From: Bryobacterales bacterium
Lineage (GTDB): Bacteria; Acidobacteriota; Terriglobia; Bryobacterales; Bryobacteraceae
Length of the DNA stretch: 8,458 bases
Direction of reading: 5' to 3'
NCBI GenBank assembly: GCA_003132905.1
Contig: PKZC01000207.1
Coordinates: 1-8,458 of the forward strand
Position 1 is the stretch's first letter; every line of letters starts with the position of its first letter. The translations under genes were made by a program, and so were the position numbers. The notes under the pieces are model-generated. The model did no database searches. It was not told the origin of the DNA and saw only the letters and a program-made list of their open reading frames with translations. Shown one piece after another: positions 1-6,287 of this stretch.

Positions 1-431
1 CCGTAACCGGACAGCAGTGAACTCATATGGCCAAAATACCCGCAACTCATCGACGAGTTGATCTGTTCCAGTTTTTGCAGCGCACGTCCCGCTCCGTACG
101 TTACGAAGAATGTGTATAGAGGCCCCTGAGGTACGTGTAGCGTATTCAGATGCTGTGTCACCACTCCAAACAGAAGGTCGGGGTTGTTCATATACGTGTC
201 AAGGCCGGCCGGCACGGTTGAATTGGCCGATCCTGGCACCACGAGGTCGTAAACCTTTGTCTTCGGGTTCTTGCTGTCCAAGAAATAGAACCAGTAACTG
301 TCGTCCACGTGATTAGTGGGGAAAAATGTCTGCTTGTTGCTGCCTTGGCCAATGTAGATCTGCGGATAGTCGCCTGGCGCCAATCCGCCCTTGATGGTGT
401 ATCCAAGCATGTTTGGGGGCATTTGTTGCAT
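1..431 (-). CDS. Unrecognised protein, N-terminal part (runs off the left edge)
   Basis: Reading the minus strand from an ATG at 431 gives an uninterrupted frame of 143 codons to the window edge with no stop, so the gene is cut by the window. The protein begins MQQMPPNMLGYTIKGG and includes the stretches PQIYIGQGSNKQTFFP and DDSYWFYFLDSKNPKTKVYD. It has no signal peptide or membrane helix in the visible part and is rich in aromatic residues, Gly and Asn. The start is well supported: AGGAG lies 6 nt upstream of the ATG, and a good promoter lies a further 40 nt or so upstream. I do not recognise the family and assign no function. The base composition looks less GC-rich than the genes to the right, which could indicate a different origin, but I did not compute it. 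Confidence is for this being a real gene. Confidence 0.8.
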   Translation of the reverse strand, partial: MQQMPPNMLGYTIKGGLAPGDYPQIYIGQGSNKQTFFPTNHVDDSYWFYFLDSKNPKTKVYDLVVPGSANSTVPAGLDTYMNNPDLLFGVVTQHLNTLHVPQGPLYTFFVTYGAGRALQKLEQINSSMSCGYFGHMSSLLSGY

Positions 432-476
432 CGCTTTCTCCTGTCCGAATATCTCTGTAACGCTGGAAGCCATGCC

Positions 477-506
477 TTTATAGCAAAACCGGATTGGGTA
501 TGTCAA
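477..506 (-). promoter_or_regulatory. Sigma70-type promoter of the leftmost gene
   Basis: On the minus strand a perfect TTGACA (501-506) is followed, after an 18-bp spacer, by TATAAA (477-482). Transcription should begin near 470, leaving a leader of about 40 nt before the ATG at 431, which has its own AGGAG. The 432-633 gap holds this promoter and otherwise only a 10-bp palindrome (600-609); no terminator with a clear T-tract is visible after the acetyltransferase gene. Confidence 0.75.
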
Positions 507-633
507 CGCAAAGCACGAGCAATTCCACCTGTATTTGTTTTGTTTGGGTGCAATCGTCACACATTTGAAAAAGTACGCTAGAAGGTTTGGCGTTCAAGTA
601 ATCTAGATTGCAAATATCGGCGACGATTCGGCC

Positions 634-1116
634 CTACAACAAGGGCGCCGGACGCCATTCCATGTAGAACTGCAGTAGATCCTCGCGTACCACTTGGAAT
701 CCCAGCCGTTGGTGGAACTTGATCGAGCCTGGATTGAAACGGTCCACCGTGGAACTGATCGGCAGCTTGGCCTTCTGCGCTTCCTGCTGAACCCGCTGAA
801 CCAGGACGGTGCCCAAGCCCTTACTCTGTACGCTGGGGTGAATCGCAATGTCCACCAAATGCAACCCATCGTTCACGGGCGCCACCCATAAACGCCCCAC
901 CGGTTTGCTGTCCAACAGCACCACGTGATAACAGGAGTTTGGGTAATTCTCGGTATAAGACGAAATCTGCGCTCGGAATTGCATACGCAGCAGTTGTTCC
1001 CGCTGTGCCCCTGTTATCGGAGCAAGCGCAAACATCGGCCCCCGGATAGCCACGTACAGTTCATACAGGAAGATTTCATCCTGAGGCAACGCTGGACGAA
1101 CCACGAGAGTTGACAT
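634..1116 (-). CDS. GNAT-family N-acetyltransferase
   Basis: This 160-residue protein has the length and fold pattern of a single-domain GNAT enzyme, which transfers an acetyl group from acetyl-CoA to an amine; the substrate cannot be read from sequence. The acetyl-CoA-binding motif A is the stretch VDIAIHPSVQSKGLGT, where QSKGLG is the Q/RxxGxG pyrophosphate loop. A later segment, FHQRLGFQVV, is the usual motif B region, where the tyrosine/phenylalanine-rich end of the fold begins. I chose the ATG at 1116 (MSTLVVRPALPQDE), which starts on the typical first beta strand. The frame stays open upstream to 1224, but that extension runs through a 19-bp DNA duplication and into the divergent kinase gene and has no family-like sequence. 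The SD sequence is weak (GGAA about 9 nt upstream). The protein appears cytoplasmic. Confidence 0.88.
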   Translation of the reverse strand: MSTLVVRPALPQDEIFLYELYVAIRGPMFALAPITGAQREQLLRMQFRAQISSYTENYPNSCYHVVLLDSKPVGRLWVAPVNDGLHLVDIAIHPSVQSKGLGTVLVQRVQQEAQKAKLPISSTVDRFNPGSIKFHQRLGFQVVREDLLQFYMEWRPAPLL

Positions 1117-1145
1117 CTCGAAGAATTCCAGAATACTACGACCTC

Positions 1146-1183
1146 TGATACGATGGGTTCGGAATGATACGATGGGTTCGGAA
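1146..1183. repeat. Perfect tandem duplication of 19 bp in a divergent promoter region
   Basis: The unit TGATACGATGGGTTCGGAA occurs twice, head to tail and without mismatch, at 1146-1164 and 1165-1183. It fills nearly half of the 83-bp space between the divergent acetyltransferase and histidine kinase genes. It is therefore placed to affect transcription of either gene. It may be a pair of regulator sites about two helical turns apart, or a recent replication-slippage duplication. Nineteen is not a multiple of three, so it is unlikely to be part of a coding sequence. Confidence 0.9.
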
Positions 1184-1199
1184 GTAAGCTGTTTATATA

Positions 1200-2612
1200 G
1201 TGTTTTTTCGCTCGCGCATCGCACTTGCAGTTGGATTTGGAGGGTTGTTGTCGATCATGGCCCTGGCCGGGATCGACGCTCTGCGCGTACTGGGGCACTT
1301 TCGGCGCAGTGACGACCAAATCCGGCGGCGCTACCTGGCCGAAAATCACGTACTGAACGACATCCGTTCGGACGTGTATGTCTCTGGCACTTACGTCCGC
1401 GATTACCTGCTCGAACCAGAACCCCAAAGGGCCGAAATCTATCGCGCAAACCTGGAACAGGTCCGCAAACATATGGAGGCGGCGCTGGCCTCCTACGGAA
1501 GTCAGGTGGCTCCGGCGGAATTCGAGCACTACACCGCGCTCCGGATGGAATTAGCGGGTTATTGGGGAATTTTAGCCCCCATCTTTCATTGGGACGCGGC
1601 TGAGCGACGGCGTTCCGGATACTCTTTTCTGCGCGATCAGGTATTCCCTCGACGGCAGAATATGCTCCAGCTTGCCAGCCGCATCGCCGACCTAAACGAG
1701 CAGCAACTGGATGCCGGGAACCAACAGGTTGTTTCCCTCCTGGTCAGCTTCCAGACCCGGCTGCTCTTGACATTAATGGCGGCCCTCGCGCTCGGCCTGA
1801 GTCTGGCGCTATTCACCATGCGAAAGATCCTGAGTTTGGAAGGCCAGGCGCGCTTACAGTATGGGGAAGTTGCCGAAGCGCGAAGCGAGTTGAAAGAGCT
1901 GTCGGCGCGTTTGGTGCAGGCTCAGGAAGAGGAACGCCGATCGTTATCGCGCGAATTGCACGATGAAGTGGGGCAGGCGTTGTCGGCGGTATTGATTGAA
2001 CTGCACAATCTTTCGAGCGGGCTTGCAATCCGCAGTGAAGATCAATCGCGGTTGCACGTGGAAACGATCAAAGGGCTGGTGGAAGGCACGGTCCGCATTG
2101 TTCGCAACATGGCGCTCTTATTGCGGCCCTCGATGTTGGACGATCTGGGTCTCATCCCGGCGCTAAAGTGGCAGGCGCGCGAATGTTCCAAGAGCACTTC
2201 GATGGACGTCACGGTGGCGACCGAACTGGATTCCGACGAACTGCCGGACGATTACAAAACCTGCATCTATCGCGTGGTTCAAGAGGCGTTGCATAATTGC
2301 GCCCGGCATTCTCATGCCACTTCCGTACGCATCAGCGTGCAACAGGTACAGCATCGCTTGCTTCTGAGCATTCGGGATAACGGCCAGGGATTCGACGTCC
2401 GGCACACCAAAGGATTGGGTCTGCTGGGCATTCAGGAGCGCGTTACCCGGCTGGGAGGAACATGCCACGTTCACTCCCAACCAGGAATCGGCACTACACT
2501 GTCGGTGGAGTTGCCTGTCTCCAAGGACGCCCCCAAAGGCAACGTCAAAGAGAACCTTGGGGAGAACGGGAGCGCGCGCATCCGTGAAACAGATTCGCAT
2601 CCTGTTGGCTGA
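1200..2612 (+). CDS. Membrane-bound sensor histidine kinase, NarX/DegS (HisKA_3) type
   Basis: The 470-residue protein senses a signal and phosphorylates the response regulator encoded just downstream. From the N-terminus there is a membrane helix (about 7-28), a mostly helical extracytoplasmic region (about 29-184) like a four-helix-bundle sensor, and a second membrane helix (about 186-207). A coiled-coil linker (about 215-245) follows, then the HisKA_3 dimerisation domain with phospho-acceptor His254 in SRELHDEVGQAL. LLRPSMLDDLGL (307-318) is typical of this subfamily. The ATPase domain shows the N box QEALHNCARH (Asn366), G1 box DNGQGFD (393-399) and G2 box GLGLLG (405-410). The GTG at 1200 is the first start after an in-frame TAA at 1185 and keeps the first membrane helix, but there is no good SD near it. 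The ligand is unknown. The C-terminal tail after about 440 looks unstructured and overlaps the next gene. Confidence 0.93.
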   Translation: MFFRSRIALAVGFGGLLSIMALAGIDALRVLGHFRRSDDQIRRRYLAENHVLNDIRSDVYVSGTYVRDYLLEPEPQRAEIYRANLEQVRKHMEAALASYGSQVAPAEFEHYTALRMELAGYWGILAPIFHWDAAERRRSGYSFLRDQVFPRRQNMLQLASRIADLNEQQLDAGNQQVVSLLVSFQTRLLLTLMAALALGLSLALFTMRKILSLEGQARLQYGEVAEARSELKELSARLVQAQEEERRSLSRELHDEVGQALSAVLIELHNLSSGLAIRSEDQSRLHVETIKGLVEGTVRIVRNMALLLRPSMLDDLGLIPALKWQARECSKSTSMDVTVATELDSDELPDDYKTCIYRVVQEALHNCARHSHATSVRISVQQVQHRLLLSIRDNGQGFDVRHTKGLGLLGIQERVTRLGGTCHVHSQPGIGTTLSVELPVSKDAPKGNVKENLGENGSARIRETDSHPVG

Positions 2613-3234
2613 CGATCACACCGTGATGCGGCGTGGTCTGCGGCTGTTGCTCGAGAATCGTCCCGAATTCGGGGTGGTTGCCGAAGCCGCCGATGGCCGC
2701 CAAGCTGTGGAACAAGCGGAAGCCACGCAGCCGGACGTCGCCGTACTCGATATCGCGATGCCGAGCTTAGGCGGAATCGAAGCCGTGCAGCGTATTAATG
2801 CGGCATTGCCTCGCACCGCGATCGTGATTTTGAGCATGCATTCGGACGAAGGCTATGTGCTTCGAGCGCTCAAGGCGGGAGCCAAGGGTTATCTACTGAA
2901 AGATTCCGCTGAGGGCGATCTGATCGAAGCTATCAAATCCGTTCACCAGGGCAGGACTTTCTTCAGCCCGGAAATCACCCGGATGTTGATGGAAGATTAC
3001 GTCCGCGAAATACAGGCGCGCGGAGCGGAAGATAGCTACGATCTGCTTACCCCGCGCGAACGCGAGATCCTGCAACTGCTGGCGGAATTGAAGTCCAACA
3101 AAGAGATCGCTCAGCAGCTCAATCTCAGTTTGTATACGGTGGAAACGCATCGTAGAAATTTGCAGGAGAAACTAAACCTGCATAGCTTCGCCGAATTGAT
3201 TTTGTACGCGGTGCGAAAGGGCGTCATTTCCTAG
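2584..3234 (+). CDS. LuxR/NarL-family response regulator
   Basis: This is a 216-residue DNA-binding response regulator, the expected partner of the upstream kinase. The receiver domain has the acidic pocket Asp10-Asp11, phospho-acceptor Asp56 (VLDIAMP), the conserved Ser84 and Lys106 (GYLLKD). The C-terminal LuxR helix-turn-helix begins at LTPREREIL (155-163) and has its recognition region at SLYTVETHRRNLQEKL (182-197). I chose the GTG at 2584 (VKQIRILLADDH), which puts the first beta strand at the normal distance from the N-terminus; a TTG at 2557 would add nine residues with no family match. GGGAG lies 11 nt upstream. The gene overlaps the kinase by 29 nt, so the two are almost surely one transcript with coupled translation. 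Its target genes cannot be told from this window. Confidence 0.93.
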   Translation: MKQIRILLADDHTVMRRGLRLLLENRPEFGVVAEAADGRQAVEQAEATQPDVAVLDIAMPSLGGIEAVQRINAALPRTAIVILSMHSDEGYVLRALKAGAKGYLLKDSAEGDLIEAIKSVHQGRTFFSPEITRMLMEDYVREIQARGAEDSYDLLTPREREILQLLAELKSNKEIAQQLNLSLYTVETHRRNLQEKLNLHSFAELILYAVRKGVIS

Positions 3235-3247
3235 CGCGCAAAACGTC

Positions 3248-3267
3248 GGACCAGCGGAGCCTGGTCC
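3248..3267 (+). terminator. Short hairpin after the two-component pair, possible weak terminator
   Basis: GGACCAG (3248-3254) and CTGGTCC (3261-3267) form a perfect 7-bp stem with a 6-nt loop, 14 nt after the response regulator stop. It is followed by AAACCTTTCTTG, so the T-tract is poor. It may be a weak terminator or a processing or mRNA-stabilising hairpin between the signalling pair and dcd. Confidence 0.4.
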
Positions 3268-3296
3268 AAACCTTTCTTGTGCTAACTTGAATCTCT

Positions 3297-3872
3297 ATGG
3301 TTTTGTCCGACGTGGACATCCGGCGCTACATCGCTGAGGGGAAGATAAAAATTTCGCCGGAGTTGCCGCCGGAACAGTTCGGAAGTTGCTCGGTAGATTT
3401 TAAACTCGGTAACGAGTTCAACGTCTTCGAACACAGCCGCAACGCCTACATCGATCTGCGTGAGAATAAGGGCATTGACGGCTTGATGAAGAGCGTGATG
3501 GTGCCCACGGGTGAATCGTTCATCCTGCAGCCGCGCGAGTTTGTGCTGGCCATCACGCAAGAAACCTTGGAACTGGACGACGACGTCCTCGGAAGACTGG
3601 AAGGCCGGTCGAGCTTAGGGCGCATCGGCATTATCGTACATGGGACGGCCGGTCTGTTCGATCCGGGCTGGGCAGGTAAAGCGACGCTCGAGCTGAGCAA
3701 TCTGGGACGCATGCCCGTGGCGCTCTATCCAGGGATGCGCGTTTGCTCGTTCACCTTCGAGCAGCTCTCGACGCCTTCGTCCATGCCTTATGGCAAGAAG
3801 GCCGGCAATAAATATGCAGGCCAGACTCGTCCGCTCGCAAGCCGCCTGGCGGGCGAATTCAAAGGTTCATGA
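3297..3872 (+). CDS. dcd: dCTP deaminase, probably bifunctional dCTP deaminase/dUTPase
   Basis: The 191-residue enzyme removes the amino group of dCTP to supply dUTP, or dUMP in the bifunctional form, for thymidylate synthesis. The N-terminus MVLSDVDIRRYI matches the family start. The active-site block GRSSLGR (103-109) gives the nucleotide-binding Ser105 and Arg109. HGTAGLFDPGWAGKATLELSN (115-135) follows, with Glu132 at the position of the E. coli general base (Glu138). The C-terminal lid GNKYAGQTRP (170-179) is present. The segment HGTAG..DPGW and the tail PYGKKAGNKYAGQ resemble, from memory, the M. tuberculosis bifunctional enzyme more than the E. coli deaminase, which has HVTAHRID there; the dUTPase activity is therefore inferred. 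No SD is visible before the ATG. The stop overlaps the thyX start as ATGA. Confidence 0.93.
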   Translation: MVLSDVDIRRYIAEGKIKISPELPPEQFGSCSVDFKLGNEFNVFEHSRNAYIDLRENKGIDGLMKSVMVPTGESFILQPREFVLAITQETLELDDDVLGRLEGRSSLGRIGIIVHGTAGLFDPGWAGKATLELSNLGRMPVALYPGMRVCSFTFEQLSTPSSMPYGKKAGNKYAGQTRPLASRLAGEFKGS

Positions 3873-5320
3873 CAAGTTCGACAACAAGCTCGGCGAAGCA
3901 GCGAGTGATTACGCTGTCGCCGATGCCGCCGGAGAAATGCGCCTTCGCGCTGGCGCGTTATAGCCGCTCGCCCGATTCGATCCGCGATTCCGTCGACTGG
4001 GTCCGCACGCACGATTCCACGAAGTTCTTAGAGAGCTTTTATTTTCAATATGGACACGCATCCATCGCCGACCTTGGCCATGTGGTGCTGTGCTTCGAGG
4101 GCATCTCTGAGCTGGCGGCGACGGAGATCGAAGATGAACAGCTCTGGGATGGACAAGCGCGATCTTCCCGCTATCAGGATTTCTCGCGGTCTGGATTTGT
4201 AACTCCCCCGGAGTTCGACACAGCACAAGCCGCCGTCTATCAAGAAGCGGCCAACGAGTTGCTGACCGGTTACAACCAGATTCACGCCAAAGTCTTCGAC
4301 TATCTCGCTGGCACATTGCCGCGTCCGGCCGACATGAGCCCAGCGGCTTATGAACGCAACGTCAAAGCGCGGGCTTTCGACGTAGCCCGCTACCTGTTGT
4401 GCTTTGGCATCCCAACCGGTGTTGGACAGGTAACCAGCATTCGAACACTCGAACGGCAAGTGCGCCGGTTGAAGGCTTCCGAGTATCAAGAGCTTCGGGG
4501 GTTGGCGGACGAAATTGCGGAGGCCTGCGCCGCGCAGCCGACCTTGCGCTGGGATGAGGCGGGAGCCAGTGAAGCCGTCGCGCCGACGCTAGCGCGCCAT
4601 CTGGATGCCGATGGGCACTTCGAGCAGAGCCGCAAAGATTTGCGTCTGTGGGCGGCACAGAACCTTCCTCGCCATACTTCGGAGCCCCTGGCCGATGCCG
4701 TCGATCTCATCAAGCCCAGCCACATGACGGCCGACATCGTGGCAACTTTGCTTTATCCGGTGACCGATCGTCCCTATCGCGAATTGTATGAAATGGCATC
4801 CGCCTGGAGCGTAGCGCGAAGAAGTGAGGTGATTGATGTCGCCCTGCAGTCCCGAACCAAGCGCGATGAACTGCTGCGAAATTTCCGCAGCGAGCCGTAT
4901 GCATTCGACATCGTGATGGATATTGGCGCCTACCGGGATCTGCATCGCCACCGGCGTTGCCAGCAATTCCGGCAAGATTACTCGGTCAAGTTGGGCTTCG
5001 AAACCCCCGACGCAATAGAGCAGGCGGGATTGAAAGAACAATATTGCGCTCTTTTGTCACATGTCGGTAGCCTGATTGATTCATTGCCGGCTCCTGGCGC
5101 CCACTACCTAATTCCCTTCGCCGCGCGCTCGCGATTCCTGTTTAAGATGGATTTCGCCGAAGCCGACTACATGGCCCGTTTGCGTTCCGGAGTAAAGGGA
5201 CACTTCAGTTACCGCAACATTGCGTGGCAGTTAAAGCAGAAAATGAGCGCCCTCGAACCCGAGCTGGGCCGATTCATGGAAGCGACACCGCCTTGGGTGG
5301 AAGATCCATTGACGAGATAG
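3869..5320 (+). CDS. thyX: FAD-dependent thymidylate synthase, long two-domain form
   Basis: ThyX makes dTMP from dUMP with methylene-tetrahydrofolate, NADPH and FAD. At 483 residues this protein is about twice the usual ThyX length (roughly 220-250) and looks like two ThyX-fold halves. The N half has YGHASIAD (61-68), FEGIS (76-80), SSRY (99-102) and ARYLLCFGIPTGVGQVTSIRTLERQ (from 173), all at ThyX-like spacing. Where the signature RHRx7S should be, however, it has EDEQLWDGQ. The C half has a recognisable RHR (360-362, HRHRRCQQFRQDYS), then HYLIPFAARSRF and a final helical part. The catalytic signature thus seems divided between the halves. The first ATG is used (3869), four bases overlapping dcd; AAAGG lies 3 nt upstream. 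Position directly after dcd supports a dCTP to dUMP to dTMP operon. Family assignment is strong; how the active sites are formed is inference. Confidence 0.88.
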   Translation: MTSSTTSSAKQRVITLSPMPPEKCAFALARYSRSPDSIRDSVDWVRTHDSTKFLESFYFQYGHASIADLGHVVLCFEGISELAATEIEDEQLWDGQARSSRYQDFSRSGFVTPPEFDTAQAAVYQEAANELLTGYNQIHAKVFDYLAGTLPRPADMSPAAYERNVKARAFDVARYLLCFGIPTGVGQVTSIRTLERQVRRLKASEYQELRGLADEIAEACAAQPTLRWDEAGASEAVAPTLARHLDADGHFEQSRKDLRLWAAQNLPRHTSEPLADAVDLIKPSHMTADIVATLLYPVTDRPYRELYEMASAWSVARRSEVIDVALQSRTKRDELLRNFRSEPYAFDIVMDIGAYRDLHRHRRCQQFRQDYSVKLGFETPDAIEQAGLKEQYCALLSHVGSLIDSLPAPGAHYLIPFAARSRFLFKMDFAEADYMARLRSGVKGHFSYRNIAWQLKQKMSALEPELGRFMEATPPWVEDPLTR

Positions 5321-5340
5321 TCCAATCTCTGTAACTGCTG

Positions 5341-5423
5341 AAAAGCCTTAGTCGTCGGGCGGACACACCGAGTCCATAGTTCATCGTCTGCCGTAAAAAT
5401 TTCATTGCCCGACAACGGCTTTT
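5341..5423 (+). terminator. Nested inverted repeat after thyX (possible terminator or structured element)
   Basis: Two pairs of perfect 7-bp arms are nested: AAAAGCC (5341-5347) with GGCTTTT (5417-5423) outside, and GTCGGGC (5354-5360) with GCCCGAC (5407-5413) inside, around a 46-nt loop. Within the loop GGAC/GTCC (5361-5364 and 5372-5375) can pair in a further small hairpin. The right arm ends in TTTT followed by GTTC. The element starts 20 nt after the thyX stop, so it may end the dcd-thyX transcript. A structured RNA, paired protein sites for the downstream operon, or a decayed small repeat are alternatives. Confidence 0.45.
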
Positions 5424-5458
5424 GTTCAAAACACACTGAATCGACGCCACTTACTCTT

Positions 5459-5475
5459 TGGCAGTAAAGCTGCCA
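5459..5475 (+). promoter_or_regulatory. Candidate sigma54 (-24/-12) promoter of the sortase operon
   Basis: TGGCAGTAAAGCTGCCA has TGGCA followed seven bases later by TGC. The near-invariant GG (5460-5461) and GC (5472-5473) are separated by exactly 10 bp, as in the sigma54 consensus TGGCACG-N4-TTGCW. It would start transcription near 5485, about 94 nt before the ATG at 5579. A sigma54-dependent activator gene lies at the far end of the operon, which raises the prior. The same bases form a 6-bp inverted repeat (TGGCAG/CTGCCA, 5-nt loop), so a repressor operator or chance is possible. A TATAAA at 5513-5518 is an alternative sigma70 -10 box but has no convincing -35. Confidence 0.4.
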
Positions 5476-5578
5476 TGTATAAGCGCAGGACACGGCTTCG
5501 GGGCCGGTCTGATATAAAACCGTGCGGTTGCGTGAGGCGATCGCGACGCGGCAATTAACCAAAGAAGGAGTTACTTTT

Positions 5579-6253
5579 ATGAACCGTTTAGTTGTTGCAA
5601 TGGCATCCGTCGGATTGCTTGGGGTTGCGCTCGCACCAGGCGCCCGCGCGGACGAATGGAACAAAAAGACCGTGATGACCGTGAGCGAACCGATTCAGGT
5701 TCCAAACAAGGTGCTTCCAGCGGGAACTTATGTGATTAAGCTGCTGGATTCGCCCTCGGATCGCCACATCGTGCAGATCTTTAACGCTGACGAAACCCAA
5801 CTACAGACCACCATTCTGGCAATTCCGAATTACAGAATCCAACCGAGTGGAAAAACGGTCTTCTCGTTCTGGGAAACGCCTCCCGGACAACCCAAGGCCT
5901 TGAGGGCATGGTTCTACCCGGGCGATAACTTCGGTCAGGAGTTTGCTTATCCGAAGTCAGCCGCCGCTCAGATCGCGGCTGTATCGCATCAACCGGTGCC
6001 AACTACCGAAGCCGTTCAACCGGCCGAGTTGCCGAAGGCTGAAGTAACACAGACCCAGCCGGAACCGCAGCAAGAGGTTGCTCAGAATACACCTCCCCCG
6101 GCCCCCCAGGAAGCCGCTCCGGCCCCTGAGCCTGCTCTGGCCCCCGTCCCGCAAGAGCTGCCTAAGACCGCCAGCCCTTATCCTTTGATTGGATTGGCCG
6201 GCATCTTCTCGCTCGGCTTGTTTGCTCTGGTTCGCGCTTTCCGTTTGTCGTAA
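5579..6253 (+). CDS. Secreted protein with C-terminal LPKTA sortase sorting signal
   Basis: A 224-residue exported protein of unknown role and the likely substrate of the sortase two genes downstream. Residues 1-24 form a signal peptide (MNRLVVAMASVGLLGVALAP...) ending at ARA, so cleavage should fall before Asp25. About 25-130 is a compact, beta-rich domain with PIQVPNKVLPAGTYVIKLLD and a conserved-looking AWFYPGDNFGQEFAYPK. About 138-192 is a Pro/Glu/Gln/Ala-rich linker, probably extended. The C-terminus is a tripartite sorting signal: LPKTAS (194-199, bases 6158-6175), a hydrophobic helix (about 202-218) and a short tail RAFRLS. The ATG at 5579 has an excellent SD (GAAGGAG, 8 nt upstream) and starts the signal peptide, so the frame's upstream GTG at 5522 was not used. 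I recall similar proteins in acidobacteria but cannot name a family. Export and the sorting signal are seen; covalent attachment is inferred. Confidence 0.88.
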   Translation: MNRLVVAMASVGLLGVALAPGARADEWNKKTVMTVSEPIQVPNKVLPAGTYVIKLLDSPSDRHIVQIFNADETQLQTTILAIPNYRIQPSGKTVFSFWETPPGQPKALRAWFYPGDNFGQEFAYPKSAAAQIAAVSHQPVPTTEAVQPAELPKAEVTQTQPEPQQEVAQNTPPPAPQEAAPAPEPALAPVPQELPKTASPYPLIGLAGIFSLGLFALVRAFRLS

Positions 6254-6287
6254 CATCAGTGTCGTAGGACAAAACGATCGGAGAGTT

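Noticed and set aside
600..609. AATCTAGATT, a perfect 10-bp palindrome after the acetyltransferase
   Set aside because: It is short, AT-rich, has no loop or T-tract and is not repeated in the window, so chance is the best explanation.
1194..1199. TATATA as a -10 box for the kinase gene
   Set aside because: It directly abuts the GTG start, so the transcript would begin inside the coding region, and no -35 lies at the right distance.
1117..1224. A 36-residue N-terminal extension of the acetyltransferase
   Set aside because: It crosses the 19-bp duplication and the divergent kinase start. The family-like sequence begins only at MSTLVVRPALPQDE.
1014..1529. A 171-codon minus-strand frame across the acetyltransferase and kinase starts
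   Set aside because: It is opposite the kinase sensor region and out of frame with the acetyltransferase, with no recognisable domain.
3280..3288. TGcTAACTT as an extended -10 promoter for dcd
   Set aside because: The match is weak, no -35 element is present, and the resulting leader would be only about 8 nt.
5522..5578. An upstream GTG start adding 19 residues to the LPKTA protein
   Set aside because: It would bury the signal peptide inside the chain, while the ATG at 5579 has a strong SD and starts a typical signal peptide.
5209..5664. A 151-codon minus-strand frame spanning the thyX/sortase-operon spacer
   Set aside because: It overlaps the ends of two well-supported genes and the regulatory spacer, has no SD and has a low-complexity, cysteine-scattered translation.
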